Positions 11,005 through 21,840 of a stretch of 64,000 bases of DNA are shown in pieces (position 1 is the first letter of the stretch; the number at the start of each line of letters is the position of its first letter). The stretch spans positions 1-64,000 of the forward strand of contig CAICTM010000272.1 in assembly GCA_903772945.1 (NCBI GenBank), read 5' to 3'. The notes under the pieces are model-generated. The model saw only the letters and a program-made list of their open reading frames with translations. It did no database searches and was not told the DNA's origin. Made by a program: the position numbers and the translations under genes. Source of the DNA: Seminavis robusta. Lineage: Eukaryota > Bacillariophyta > Bacillariophyceae > Naviculales > Naviculaceae.

Positions 11005-11955
11005 ATGAGCACAACTTCCACCACGACCAGCAACAGCACCACTCCTTTTGATGTGTTTCTCATCCATACAAGCTATGAGAAACGGGTGGAAGTCAGTGCC
11101 ATGAAGGACGTCTTGGAAACGGCGGGATTTAGATGCTTTGTCGACCGAGATAACCTACAAGGCAGTCAACCCTACTCGCCACCGGAACAAATGAAACTGG
11201 CACTCGAAGAATGCCGATTTGCAGTGGCCACTGTCTCGCAACAGTTCCTAGAACGAAAGGATCCAGTCGAAGAGCTATTCTATGCCTTTCACAGAATGCT
11301 CTGGATCAGAAAGCACTATCACTGGCAGTACCTATGGGTCGTCCTGCTAGATTTGAGCGTTGAAGACTACAAACGAGTACAGAACCAGCGACCGAAAAAG
11401 CTACCTGAACTATGGTAGCACCTTCAAATGGGAGTCTTTCATCGAATGGGAGGAGCACATACCACTTGGACCAGTTTCTGTCACGAACTCAAGCACAAAC
11501 TCGTTAGAGCCGACCACGAAGAGGGCGCCAAACAAAACTGGAACTTGTTCCTCAATGATCATGGAAAAAGAAACCTACCCCAGGGATACCCCTCCTCGGC
11601 TCTTCTATACGAAAGCAGAAGAAAACGAAACCTCATCGTCACAAGCCAACAGGAGCTGCTCCAACTACTACCCGGAAGCACATGGCGCAAACCAAACGGA
11701 TTAGAGACGGTCATATTCCAACAAGGCGGCAAGTTCTACAATAACCATGCCGGGTATCCCATCTGGAGAGAAAACTCCTACCAAGTCGTCCCATCGCAAT
11801 CACTAACAATCACCTTGACGTGGTCCGTCGATGGATTTCAAACTAATATCATCTTTGAAAGCGATTTTGGCACTTTTCAAGAGGAACTCAACCCCTACGA
11901 TGGGCGCTGGGAACTCGTAGCGCTCAAGCAGCACACGCCGGGATGGGGAATCTGA
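11005..11955 (+). pseudogene. TIR-domain gene interrupted by an in-frame TAG
   Basis: The first part (from an ATG at 11005, with a possible earlier ATG at 10954) encodes a TIR-like domain: FDVFLIHTSYEKRVEV as the first strand and helix, AGFRCFVDRDNLQGSQPY as the BB-loop region, LEECRFAVATVSQQFLERKD, then EELFYAFHRM. The glutamates after 'DPV' fall where NADase-type TIR domains keep their catalytic Glu. The frame stops at TAG 11416-11418, directly after LPELW, and is then open again in the same frame to 11955 with WTSFCHELKHKL and a Trp-rich tail. Either one point mutation split the gene, or a very short 60-bp intron (11415-11474, weak donor) removes the stop, or the TIR part is a complete short protein. 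TIR domains act as scaffolds or NAD-cleaving enzymes in immunity and cell death. It is divergent from the protease gene. Confidence 0.6.
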
Positions 11956-12377
11956 ACTAATTATACACCTACCATATCAAGCAAGCATCATTAAACCTGG
12001 GCTTGCATATTGTTTATTTGCACGAATGTTTCCACTAGTATAGACTATAAGAAGTCAGTACTCGGGGGAAGGAGCATCGGTCCACGTCGAAATCGGGCTA
12101 TTGAATGTACTCATATCCGTACGGTACTTTGGGTGGGTTCATTGGACGTTTACGGATTCACAATGGAAGTCAAGCCCAAGGCATCAACCCACACAAAGGC
12201 TCCAGGCATCCTTGTATCCATATCAGGTGAAAGTTCCCACAATATGGTGCCTTTGAAGCCTGGCCCAGGAACCGTTCCATTTGTGATTGATACAGAACTT
12301 TGACTGCCGGTGGAGAAACCTGAGCCGCAGGTCAAGTACTGGTGAGACGGGAAGGATGAAACAAGTACTAGTATGTG
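11956..12377. other. Intergenic, or last exon of the LRR gene
   Basis: A 61-codon minus-strand frame (12335-12150) follows a plausible splice acceptor (TCTCACCAG). It could be a further exon of the LRR gene, but phase does not match the best donor near 12395, so I leave it unassigned. Confidence 0.35.
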
Positions 12378-15300
12378 CTAAGCGTGGGGTGACGTACCAT
12401 CTTCAGACACGTCGGTGACAAAGAATCGATACAGGGTTTCTGGAAGCAAAGAGCGTTGAGGGTAACTGACCCATCTGCCTTTCTCTGCAACAGTGCTTAG
12501 AGAAATAGCAGATTCAACCCAAGTACCATCATGGGTTTCATTGGCTGCTACCCATCGCTCCCATGCCCACAATGTCTCCTTGTCAGGGGAGTCATCGTAT
12601 TGAACATTAATCACAACTTCATGAGTTGCTTGAGGAGATGGGAATCCACTCCCAAAAGTGCAGGTGCAAGCATCAGTGTTCACACCTGCATCACGTTCAA
12701 GGAAATACTGGACTTTTTCAAAAGGGAAGGTCAAACCTTGACAAGATTTGGAGCAGAGCTCAGCAGGCAGTACGCCAGTGAAGTTGTTTCCAAAAATCCT
12801 GATTTGTGTACTGTCATCTAGAAGTCCCAATTCGCTTGGGAGGCTGCCCGTCATCCGGTTGCTGGACAACCTCAAGTTTGCAAGAGGAATCAATCCAAGC
12901 TCGGAAGGGATCTGACCAGTGATTTGGTTTCTTTCTGTCGAGAAACGTTTCAATGAAGTCATCAGCCCCAATTGTGTTGGTAATCTTCCTGTCAACTGGT
13001 TTTCTTCCAGTCTGAGGTCCTGCACAGGGAGCAATCCAAGCTCTGAATGGATGGAGCCTACAAAGTTGTTTTGTTGCAGCCAGAGTACTCTTAAGGATCC
13101 CATGAGCCCCAGTTCACTTGGCATCCGTGCAAACTGGTTTCCTGACAAATACATCACCTCCATGAGGGCGAGTTTCCCTAGCTCCGAAGGGATGGTTCCA
13201 GAAAAGCTGTTATAATCAGCCCAGAAGCACTTAAGAGAAATCATCAGTCCCAATTCTGATGGCAGGGGCTGAGACATCATGGTATTCTTGTTCACTTGCA
13301 GGTCTTGCAATAGTGATAGCCTTCCAAAATCTGTCGGCAGGGCACCTGAAAATTGGTTGTCAAAGATGTAAAGCCTCTGCAATGTGGAATTCAAATTGCC
13401 AATTTCAGTTGGTAGCTCTCCGGACAACAAATTCCGTGCAAGCTGTAAATCATTCATGTTAACCATGTTTCCGATTGTTGTAGGGACTGTACCAGTAAAT
13501 TGGTTTCCCCACAGGTACAGGGTTGTTGCTGCAGAGAGCCCACCAATCTCATTTGGAAGCGTTCCTGACATTTGGTTGCCATTCATGGATCCATAGACCA
13601 TGGTTGTAAGAAGCCCTAATTCTGATGGGAAGGGGCCTTGGAAAGCATTGTTTTGCAAAAGCAATTCTTTGATAGAGTGAAGCCCTCCCAGTTCAGATGG
13701 TAGTGGCCCAGAAATTTGTGTATTCACAATGTCCAGCCTTTCTAAGGAGGAGAGCAAACCAAGCTCAGTAGGAACCCAGCCCGTCAGCCCTGGATCACCA
13801 AGCTGCAAACCAGCCAGAGAAGTAAGCAAGCCCATTTCACTGCAAACTTGGCCTTCTAGATGGTTTGTATGGAGAGACAAGAACCGAAGATTGGTCAAGT
13901 GTTCAATGTCTCCACATGGGATAGGACCTTGCAAGCCAAGATTGTCCATGTGGAGAAATATCAGTCCCGAGGCAAGGATAATCTCAGTGGGAATAGTTCC
14001 TGTTATCAAGTTCTGAGAGAGCCCAAGAATTCGAAGCTCTGGGAGGGCAAAGAGTTCTGAATGGAGTGGGCCCTGCAATTGGTTAAACTGCAGCGTCACT
14101 TGAGTGAGGCCCGATAGTGAAGCCAACTCTACAGGAATTGACCCTTGAAGGCCAGTGCTATCCATGTCAAGGGCTTTCAAGTGCTCAAAGTTGCCAATAA
14201 GAGGTGAGAGGCTGCCTCCGATCAGGGGATTCCCTGCCAAGAAGATCCCTTGCAAGGCAGTCAGCAAATATAGCTCATCTGAGACAGCAAATGTAGGTGA
14301 AGAGGAAGTGTTAGCACCAAACATTTGCCAACGATGACAACAGTGTAGACAAGAGTCCTCTTTCTTACCTGGTAGCTCTCCCTGCAAATTGTTGGCATCT
14401 AGCTTGACGAATTGAACAACACGATCCAAGTTGGTTCCATTGCTGAGGGTTGGTGCATTGGCATCTGTTAGGCACGGAGTCCAATTGTATTCCCTCCCTG
14501 TCAATGAGAAGGCACCTTTGTGGTAAAACCAGTCACACTCGCTAACATTGTACAGCAGCCAATTGTCATTGTGATACCAGTTGTCTCCACTGGTAGCCCA
14601 ATACAGAGTCGCCAACACAAATCTCTGAAGAACTCGCCATGAGGAATAGTTTGTCAGCTTGGGATCATCGAGCACCCAAGAGTACGCCCTTGCCTGCGGC
14701 GAGTCTGGAATGTTGAGAATGGCTCTCTGTGTGTCAGGAGGTAGCAACTGTAGTACTTCATCTTCCGAAGACAGGGATGGTGCTTCCGTTGGCAGTGAGG
14801 TAGTCTGGGTTGCATTACTTTCCATATTAGTAACCTTCTCATTTGCATTGAGTACAACAAGGAAAACAACAGCAAGAAGAATGCCAACGGCAATCAAGAA
14901 GCCAACAATCAAGAACAGTGAAGTCTTTCGTTGGCGCTTCTGTCTTGCCCCATCCAGTTCTTCCAAGTCATATTGGGTGGCTTTCGGCAATTCAGCGGGG
15001 CTCTCTTCCGCAACTGGGTTGGCAACCACTAGGGCATCATTACTGAGATGTGCACTGGTTACTAGTTCCGCACTTCTGTGCAGCATGGCACTGGATAGTT
15101 CAGCGTTGCTTTGAATGGCAACAATTACGTCGTCGACATCAATTTCTTGTGGAATGGACTCGACTGGAGGCTGTGCCCCCACTTCCAAATCCAGAGTGGC
15201 TTCACTGCCGCTGGCTACAGCAGCGAGAACGCTATAGTCGACACTCGATGTTCGTCGCATTAACTCGCCAGGAGCACCCATGTATGCCCCCGGACCAGGT

Positions 15301-15773
15301 GGCTCCTGGCGCTGTGGTGTGCGTCGGCGGGGATCTGTGGTGCTGCTGCCACTGTGAACAGTTCGTGCTGCTTCTTGCAAGTCCGCTTGTGGCAAAGTGG
15401 CTCTTCCTTGTACAGTCTTGAGAATTTCTCGGTTGGTAGAACTCTCAATGGTTATAGAGTTTGCCACTGGTTGGCGTCTTCTGGCTACATTGGCCCCATG
15501 TCGGCTACCGGTAGAAAAGTCGCTGGAAGCGCGAGATGGTCGGGGTGTTGGTAGCGGTAGTTTCTCTGACTGTCGACGAGATTCTGCTGCGTATTGTGCC
15601 GCTTCCAGTTCTGGTCGCTTGGTTAGAACATCTCGAAGAAAAGGTTCATTTGCCACATCGTCTTGACCATCACCAAAATTTTCGGTCGAGGACTGCTCCC
15701 ACTGCGATTCATCAGTCGCTATGCCAACACATTTTTTAGAGGAGATGCTTTTGTCGCTGCTGCCTTTCTTCAT
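12378..15773 (-). CDS. Leucine-rich-repeat receptor-like membrane protein
   Basis: A long frame of 1,131 codons, or 1,101 residues once an in-frame 90-bp intron is removed (14279-14368, GTAAGA...CTCAG). Splicing restores the repeat sequence GELPDELYLLTALQG. A cytosolic Ser/Arg-rich N-terminus of roughly 280 residues is followed by one transmembrane helix (LFLIVGFLIAVGILLAVVF), then an outside part with a conserved pre-LRR region (WATSGDNWYHNDNWL) and some twenty plant-type LRRs of the 'SELGLL..L..L.L..N.L.G.LP' kind. A cysteine pair (CSKSC) and CTCTFGSG follow the LRRs. There is no kinase domain. Diatoms carry many proteins of this plan; ligands are generally unknown. The exact 3' end is uncertain because a downstream exon is possible. 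Start: ATG at 15773. Confidence 0.82.
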   Translation of the reverse strand: MKKGSSDKSISSKKCVGIATDESQWEQSSTENFGDGQDDVANEPFLRDVLTKRPELEAAQYAAESRRQSEKLPLPTPRPSRASSDFSTGSRHGANVARRRQPVANSITIESSTNREILKTVQGRATLPQADLQEAARTVHSGSSTTDPRRRTPQRQEPPGPGAYMGAPGELMRRTSSVDYSVLAAVASGSEATLDLEVGAQPPVESIPQEIDVDDVIVAIQSNAELSSAMLHRSAELVTSAHLSNDALVVANPVAEESPAELPKATQYDLEELDGARQKRQRKTSLFLIVGFLIAVGILLAVVFLVVLNANEKVTNMESNATQTTSLPTEAPSLSSEDEVLQLLPPDTQRAILNIPDSPQARAYSWVLDDPKLTNYSSWRVLQRFVLATLYWATSGDNWYHNDNWLLYNVSECDWFYHKGAFSLTGREYNWTPCLTDANAPTLSNGTNLDRVVQFVKLDANNLQGELPGKKEDSCLHCCHRWQMFGANTSSSPTFAVSDELYLLTALQGIFLAGNPLIGGSLSPLIGNFEHLKALDMDSTGLQGSIPVELASLSGLTQVTLQFNQLQGPLHSELFALPELRILGLSQNLITGTIPTEIILASGLIFLHMDNLGLQGPIPCGDIEHLTNLRFLSLHTNHLEGQVCSEMGLLTSLAGLQLGDPGLTGWVPTELGLLSSLERLDIVNTQISGPLPSELGGLHSIKELLLQNNAFQGPFPSELGLLTTMVYGSMNGNQMSGTLPNEIGGLSAATTLYLWGNQFTGTVPTTIGNMVNMNDLQLARNLLSGELPTEIGNLNSTLQRLYIFDNQFSGALPTDFGRLSLLQDLQVNKNTMMSQPLPSELGLMISLKCFWADYNSFSGTIPSELGKLALMEVMYLSGNQFARMPSELGLMGSLRVLWLQQNNFVGSIHSELGLLPVQDLRLEENQLTGRLPTQLGLMTSLKRFSTERNQITGQIPSELGLIPLANLRLSSNRMTGSLPSELGLLDDSTQIRIFGNNFTGVLPAELCSKSCQGLTFPFEKVQYFLERDAGVNTDACTCTFGSGFPSPQATHEVVINVQYDDSPDKETLWAWERWVAANETHDGTWVESAISLSTVAEKGRWVSYPQRSLLPETLYRFFVTDVSEDGTSPHA

Positions 15774-16924
15774 CGTCGGCTTTGAAACTGTACTCAGTAG
15801 TGGAAAAGCGGGTTGTGGTAGGGGCCGTCGACTTCTTTGGTTGGTGGTATTATGGTATTATTGTTGTTGTGTCACCTTTCCACCGAAGACCGTAGCATGC
15901 ACCTGGGGTGATGTTGGATATTGGAGTGTGAGATTGTGGTTGTGCGTTTTTGGTGCTTGCCAAAAAGATGAGGGTGATTGGGAGGGACACCAAAACTTAA
16001 AGGGAGCTTGATCTTGGACAGCTTTGTTCCTTGACTCGCCAAGAAAAGAAAGTGAAGGCTTATGGAGGAAGCTATGCGTTCTCATGTGCCTATTGCCCTT
16101 TAATTAAAATAGCGACAATCAATTCTGTTTTTACTGGTTTTCAGCGTGTTAGCAGCTACATGTAGCCTTTAATTCTCTTTGAGTCCAAAAGGGCACCGTA
16201 ATCCTGTTTTTAGCTCGTACCGCTAGCCCTTTCAAAGTCATAAATAATTTTTAAATTCTCATCGTCGACGACGTCGAATCCTGCAATCCTGTTTTTCTGT
16301 TTTTCTAGTTAAAGCTCGAAAGCTCGTGGACCTTTTGGTATGTCACGTGTGAAAGCGCACTTCCCTTAAGCATGGCCTTGACCTAGCCACACCAGTACCG
16401 GCATTCTATAAACACCTTGTACCCCAATCACCTCCAAGCCTCCAAGACGATCCCGAAACGGGGCTTTTTTAAAAGAATTACCGAAACGAGTTTCACGGAA
16501 ATTGACTAAAATTCCGTGAAACTAACCATTATTTCCGTGAAATTAGAGAGTTGTCTAGCTGGCTACGGATCCGGTAGAGCTAGCTAGCTAGCTAGGGTCG
16601 AGTCGAGTCAACCAGCAGCTCCGTGCTTCCATAGGCACATAGCTGGCAGATCCTGCCACATTGGACGGGTTGTCTTGCAGAGCTCCAGGTGTGTCATGGT
16701 TCCAATGGCCATTGTTCTTGGAAGATGTTCTGATCGCTTCCAATGCGGCCGCAACCGCCGCAGCCTTTGCAGGTTGAATAAACAGTCCTCGGCAACGTGG
16801 GAAATCACTGGATATGCATTCTGTACAACGGACTGAAGCAATTGTTGTGATTTCTTGAATGGTACTCCACAGACATCGGACCCTTTGGTCGACCTGGCAA
16901 GACCCCACATGTCCAGCAAACAAG
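15774..16924. other. Intergenic with short inverted repeats
   Basis: About 1.15 kb, the promoter side of the LRR gene and the 3' side of the exonuclease gene. Near 16485-16548 the sequence TTCCGTGAAA or its complement occurs three times (GTTTCACGGAA, ATTCCGTGAAAC, ATTTCCGTGAAAT), forming potential hairpins. A GCTA run lies at 16580-16594. No protein is supported. Confidence 0.5.
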
Positions 16925-19226
16925 CTAGAATGGGACATCTTTATAGTCTTCCGGTTTGGGTATTTCTGTTTTCGGTCGGGGTGCCCACTTTCTGGATCGG
17001 CTAGGTCTTGTTTTGGTCTGTGGGGCAAGTTTGATCCCTTTTTGCTCTTGCAGTCTCCTCTCAAAACGGTATCGGAGCTCTTTCAAGCCCATTTCTCCAA
17101 AGAACTCCGAAAGCTCCTCTGGATTCATCAATTCCATTCTCAAGTCGGAAACCGTGTCAATCCCCTCTGGAAAGGTCATTTGCTCCATGGGGACATTCCT
17201 TTCCAGTTCGACCAAGACTCTTGACAACCGTGCCTGGTCTGCATTGGCTTGAAGCTTTTCCCGCCGACCCTTTTGTTTCACATCCTCCGCGTTCTTCAAC
17301 AAATTTTCGAGTGATCCATAGGAACCGATAAGTTCCGCGGCAGTCTTGGGACCAATTCCGGGAACACCAGGCACATTGTCCGCGGAATCTCCCGCCAATG
17401 CCAATACATCTCCAAGCTTGTCGGCTGGGACTCCCCATTTTTCAATGACATCATCGTGAGTCACTCTGTTCATGGTCATGGGATCAATCATTTGCACACT
17501 GGGAGCCGCAGCGTCATCAGCAGTTGTAACGAGCTGCATCAAATCCTTGTCACCGCTCAAGATGTTGCAATCAATTCCTTCCTCGACCGCCATTCGACTG
17601 AGGGTAGCAATGACATCATCGGCCTCGTAAGTTGGCGCCTCGATCTGTACAATCCCATAGGCCTTTGCCGCTTGTCGAATCAATGCAAATTGTGGAATTA
17701 AATCGACGGGAGCTTCGGGTCTGTTTGCCTTGTAGAGTTCGTAAATTCCATGTCTAAATGTCTTTCCAGGTGCATCAAAGACCAGCACAATTCTGGGTTG
17801 TTTGCCCTCCATCATCACGTTCAAGACTAGTTTGTTGAGCATGTTGCAAAAGCCCAGGAGAGCTCCAATGGGCATTCCATCGGCTCGATGGAGCGGAGGG
17901 AATGCAAAGCTGTATACAGTGGATGTCAATAAAGATCAATAGCAGTTAGAAGTGATGTGTGACGATTTCTCGGAGAAGGACGATCAAAGAGCATACTCAC
18001 TAGGCTCGAAAGATGTATGCTGAAGCATCGACAAGAAGCAAAGGGTCAGCTGCTGTTCGAAGTGCTGCTCCAGTAGCAGGAGCGTTTGTTGGAACGGCAT
18101 CCTTGACTGGTTGTTGCTGTTGTTGTTTTGTTGGTTTGACTATGGTATAAACACTCTTGGCGATGGTTCCGCTTTCCTTTTTTGCTTGTCGCTTTTTGAA
18201 TTTGGTAATTTCTCGGTTTATCTGTCGGTACTGTAGAATCCAATTGGCCAATTCCTTTTTCTGTCCCGACCATGCTAATGCTTCGAGTACATCCTTGTTG
18301 GTGGATTCTCCGGGCACGCCAAAGAGTGCTTCCGAGACTTGTCGTGGACTGTTTGGATTGAATTTTGGGTTGTTGGTTTCTTGTACAATTTTCTGCAGTA
18401 CAACCTCCAACTGTCCCTGCATACGATCTGCGTCCGTGGATACGCTCATACCACGAGATGCTCGTTGTTGTTGCTGTTGTCGCTGAGTATCTTCCGGTTG
18501 TGATGATGATGATGATGATGGTGATGATGCAAGTGGATTGGGCAATGCTTCATCTTGGGCCACCTGAACTTTTTCCACAGCTTCTTTACTCGCGGTCGGT
18601 TCTGCTGTCGGTGCCTGTGTCGTTTCAGCTGGTTTTGGTGATTGTGTTGTTTGTGAGTTGACGGCATCAACATCCTGTTGCAGTGGAACAAATGTGGCTT
18701 TCTTTTTATTTTCTTTGCCATTATTGTTGTTGATTGGAACAAACGACGATTGCATTTGTTTTCCTCCTTGGATTTCCCATCCAGCTCCATGAATATTCTG
18801 TTCCATCTCCATGTCATTGTCTTTGCTGTTGTTGTTGAATGGGGTGAATTCTCTATTGTCAGATTGTTTGAATTGCTGCTGTTCAATCTTATCCCATTCA
18901 TCATAGTCATCTTGTGATGGTACATAATCATAGGCACCAAATGCCTGATCGTCTTGAAAGGCGTCAAAAGTCCCTGGAGAATTATTATTATGATTGCTGG
19001 TAGCACCCAGATGCGTCCTTTCGCTAACAAGAGAAGCTCTGTATCCAAATCCGTATTGCAGTTCGGTTGCCACGGAACTGCTGCCTCTGGAGGATGGCAC
19101 CGATCCCAATGACAGTAAGTGACGGCGAGCTGTCAAGGAAAAGGATGATGCCCTCTTGGCCAAAAGGGAAGTTAGCATGATCTGAAGAAGGAAAGTCAAA
19201 GAGAATATCTTGTCCGGGAAAGGCAT
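16925..19226 (-). CDS. Plastid-type 5'-3' exonuclease (DNA polymerase I N-domain family)
   Basis: Two exons (19226-18001 and 17909-16925, phase 2, 91-bp intron) give about 736 residues. The join recreates LLLVDASAYIFRAYFAFPPLHR, the start of the FEN/PolI nuclease fold, split by the intron. Acidic metal ligands are visible: VDAS, VFDAPG, YEADDVI, LSGDKDLMQ and LAGDSADN, followed by the helix-hairpin-helix GVPGIGPKTAAELI. The family removes RNA primers and flaps during replication and repair. A polymerase domain is absent, as in plant organellar exonucleases. The N-terminus has a hydrophobic segment (FSLTFLLQIMLTSLLA) followed by RASSFSLTARR, which fits a bipartite plastid presequence. About 350 residues of low-complexity Gln/Ser/Asn-rich spacer separate it from the nuclease. 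The start is the ATG at 19226; the frame further 5' has only TTG. Confidence 0.88.
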
Positions 19227-19574
19227 TGCTTGCAAGAAATCGTAGCAAGGATAAAGTAGCTCCAGACAAACAAAGAGGTGTTGTACAAGTATTAGTATGG
19301 TAGCGGGAGTTGTGCTATGATCGAAGTTGTCGTGTTGTCATTGCCAATCAACCACAACAAAAGCGCGCGCAAAATCTTTCATCTCTGGGTAAGATCGAAT
19401 CACGGATCCATCAAAACAAGACTGAAACGTGGCAGATCCTTCCTTTGGATCTTCGACCCATTTGCTTCTTCTTCGTTGCTGAGTTGATCGACCATGATGT
19501 AAAGATCTCTCGACCTTTCTTCTTTGGGCCACAATCCACAATAACCGAGGCAACGAAACGCTTATAACTCCACC
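19227..19574. promoter_or_regulatory. Divergent promoter region
   Basis: About 350 bp between the exonuclease gene (minus) and the ABM-domain gene (plus), presumably holding both promoters. No specific motif was identified. Confidence 0.4.
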
Positions 19575-20636
19575 ATGAAGGTCCCATCAGTACATGTATG
19601 TATCCTGGCTCTTGTTGCTACGCTGTGTAGCTTTTCATCCGTTCAATCCTTTACCAGTCATCATAGTATTCGTCCCTACGGAACCACTTCCTTGAAAGCA
19701 TCGACGGCCAACAGCGACGCCACTACAACGACGGAAGGAGACAAAACTTCCAGTGGACTCTTGAAACGAGATCGCTACGTCGCTACCAACCGATTTGCGG
19801 TCCGTCAAGGCAAGGCTGCCAAATTCGAGAAACGCTGGGCCACACGAAAAAGCAAATTGGCAACGCTCGATGGATTCAAGTACTTTCACTTGATGCGACG
19901 TGTCACTCTCAATAACGACGATGGCAGTAATGTCTACGACGAAGGAGATGGCGACGACACGGCACATGGCAACTATGTCAGTTTCACCATTTGGAGCAAA
20001 AAGTCACACTTTTCAGCCTGGAGATCGGGAGAAGCCTTCAAGGAAGCTCATGGAGGAACTTCCATTGGCGCATTTGTCTCCACCATGGTCAAGAGTGCCA
20101 TGGTACTACGAGGTGCTCCTCGACCGGCTTTCTACGATGGACTCTTGATCCAATCCACAATACCAGACTCGCAAGGAGAAGTTGTTGACGGATGGAGAAA
20201 TGTCAATGCCGATGGAGTCAACACGCTTCCCACAGAATGCTTTGTGGCGTGCAATCAGTTCTTTGTACCACCCGAAAATGCCGCCGCTTTTGAACAACGA
20301 TGGAAAAATAGAGAATCCAAACTGCAAGAATGCGATGGATTCGTTGCTTTTACCATGATGCGCAGAGATGCATCTGCCAAGGGACACGGAGTCGTTCCCC
20401 TTTCCAGTGGAGAACCCAGTTACACATCCTGCACCATCTGGAGAGATCGGGCGGCATTTGACAATTGGAGAAAGGGATCCGCCTTTCAAAAGGTTCACGG
20501 TGGTGGCGATGCCAACAGCAAGAAATCAGAGGAAGAAGCCAAGCCAGCGACACCGCCACAGCCACTCTGGAGCCAGCCACCACAACCAGTCTTTTACGAA
20601 GGCACGTTAGTGATCACTGGTGAAGATGGTGCTTGA
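19575..20636 (+). CDS. Plastid-targeted protein with two ABM (IsdG-like) monooxygenase domains
   Basis: A single exon of 353 residues. The first 25 residues are a signal peptide ending SSVQSFTSHH, the diatom plastid pattern. Two homologous antibiotic-biosynthesis-monooxygenase domains follow, about residues 68-165 and 222-312. In IsdG-type haem-degrading monooxygenases the active site is an Asn, a Trp and a His; both copies appear to retain them (Asn72, Trp140, His159; Asn227, Trp289, His308), in the contexts 'TNRF/TIW/EAHGG' and 'CNQF/TIW/KVHGG'. The known function of IsdG relatives is oxidative haem breakdown; green algae have a comparable plastid protein induced by iron starvation. Here a role in tetrapyrrole or iron recycling is an inference. 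The C-terminal tail is Pro-rich. Confidence 0.82.
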   Translation: MKVPSVHVCILALVATLCSFSSVQSFTSHHSIRPYGTTSLKASTANSDATTTTEGDKTSSGLLKRDRYVATNRFAVRQGKAAKFEKRWATRKSKLATLDGFKYFHLMRRVTLNNDDGSNVYDEGDGDDTAHGNYVSFTIWSKKSHFSAWRSGEAFKEAHGGTSIGAFVSTMVKSAMVLRGAPRPAFYDGLLIQSTIPDSQGEVVDGWRNVNADGVNTLPTECFVACNQFFVPPENAAAFEQRWKNRESKLQECDGFVAFTMMRRDASAKGHGVVPLSSGEPSYTSCTIWRDRAAFDNWRKGSAFQKVHGGGDANSKKSEEEAKPATPPQPLWSQPPQPVFYEGTLVITGEDGA

Positions 20637-20912
20637 TTAGGCACTCGTGTAGGAAAAGACAGGGAACTGGTCTTGTTGTTGATGATGTTAGGACATCTTT
20701 GTTTGATTCGATTCGAATTCGTGCTTGTCAATTAATTTAACATACATCACTTGCTTTAGGTTACAGGTAGATCTTGGCAATCATTAGCTAGCTATAAAAG
20801 TACTGGCTACTAGTGATCAATCTTGAGATGAGTCGAGTCAACTTATCTGAGCCTAAGATTCTGATAGGGTTGAGCAGCCATGTTGGCTGAGGGAAATCAT
20901 GAGGCTTACCCT
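20637..20912. other. Intergenic
   Basis: 3' flank of the ABM gene; nothing coding is supported. It contains short GCTAGCTA and GATTCGATTCG runs like those seen across the window. Confidence 0.4.
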
Positions 20913-21840
20913 TCATCTTCGGACTAAAACCGTATTGCCATAATTCTTGTAATTACGATTGCTTTGTGGTAGGTTGAGGCTGTCTGTGCTGAGGTGAAAT
21001 GTGCCTTGGTGGGGCAAGACTGGGAGCTGGAGCAGGTGATGATGGAAGAGGTGAGGACGGAGTAGGCTCCCTTGTTTGGCCAGTTGCTGGCTTCCTTGTT
21101 TGATCCAAAGGAGTTTGAAAGTGTCGGTCATTCTTAGCTTCCTTGTCTTGCATGTCCCGTGACACTGTTCTCCCTCGTTTCACCTGAGCAGAAGATGGCC
21201 CAGCTTGCGACTCTTCAGGTTTGTACCATTCCTGAGCTAAAGGAGGAACAGGTTGGGATCCATTGGGACTTCAAAGTGCTGAAAAATGCACTTATCATCC
21301 CATTGGGGTGGTTGAGCATCAGCCCGGGACTACACAGTCTCAAACCAATCATCATAAACAAGGTGAAACTGTGGTGATATGTAACCAGGGTGCAAGTTGC
21401 ACACCATACCAATGAACTGGGGACGCACCAACATGAATGAGGCTGCCATTGGGGGATTTGGGCACCAACTTGACTCAATCGTGGCCCCAACACATACACA
21501 GGGCATCCCCAAACATGCACATTGCGCAAGGCAGAGTGGTCACTCATAGTCTTGCAGATTTCAGCTGGAGAGATGCCACTGTCAGGATTTGGTGCGGGAT
21601 TGTAGAGATAGATGGCATAGTCAAGTGCCAAAGGCCACAAAGTTTTATCATCAATCTCGGGCCAGTGGATAGCTGCGTGTAACATCATTGTCCTTGCTTT
21701 GGTGACAGCTATATTGCTGATGCCCTCAGCAGCTATGTTTTGCCGCTTGACACCAACACCACTGAACCGAATGTTTTTATGGTTGTTCGCAATCTCTTTC
21801 AGCAAATCTTTACCTGTAAACACCCCATTGTCCATGGCAA
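20913..21840 (-). mobile_element. Degraded Copia-type retrotransposon, integrase fragment
   Basis: The minus strand from about 21835 reads DNGVFTGKDLLKEIANNH, then KARTMMLHAAIHWPEID, LWPLALDYAIYLYN and HVWGCPVYVLGPRLSQ. This is the integrase core and C-terminal region of Copia elements, and the 'TMMLHA..HWPE...LWP.A.DYA.YL.N' series is characteristic of diatom Copia families. After LSQVGAQIPQW the frame is lost and the homologous reading continues in another frame as GYISPQFHLVYDDWFETV (21380-21333). A Pro/Arg-rich spacer (about 21183-20953) follows, as expected before reverse transcriptase, but no reverse transcriptase, gag or LTRs remain. The element is a truncated, frameshifted relic. Confidence 0.8.

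Noticed and set aside
12150-12335. Extra last exon for the LRR protein
   Set aside because: A good acceptor exists, but its phase does not fit the best donor, so I did not join it.
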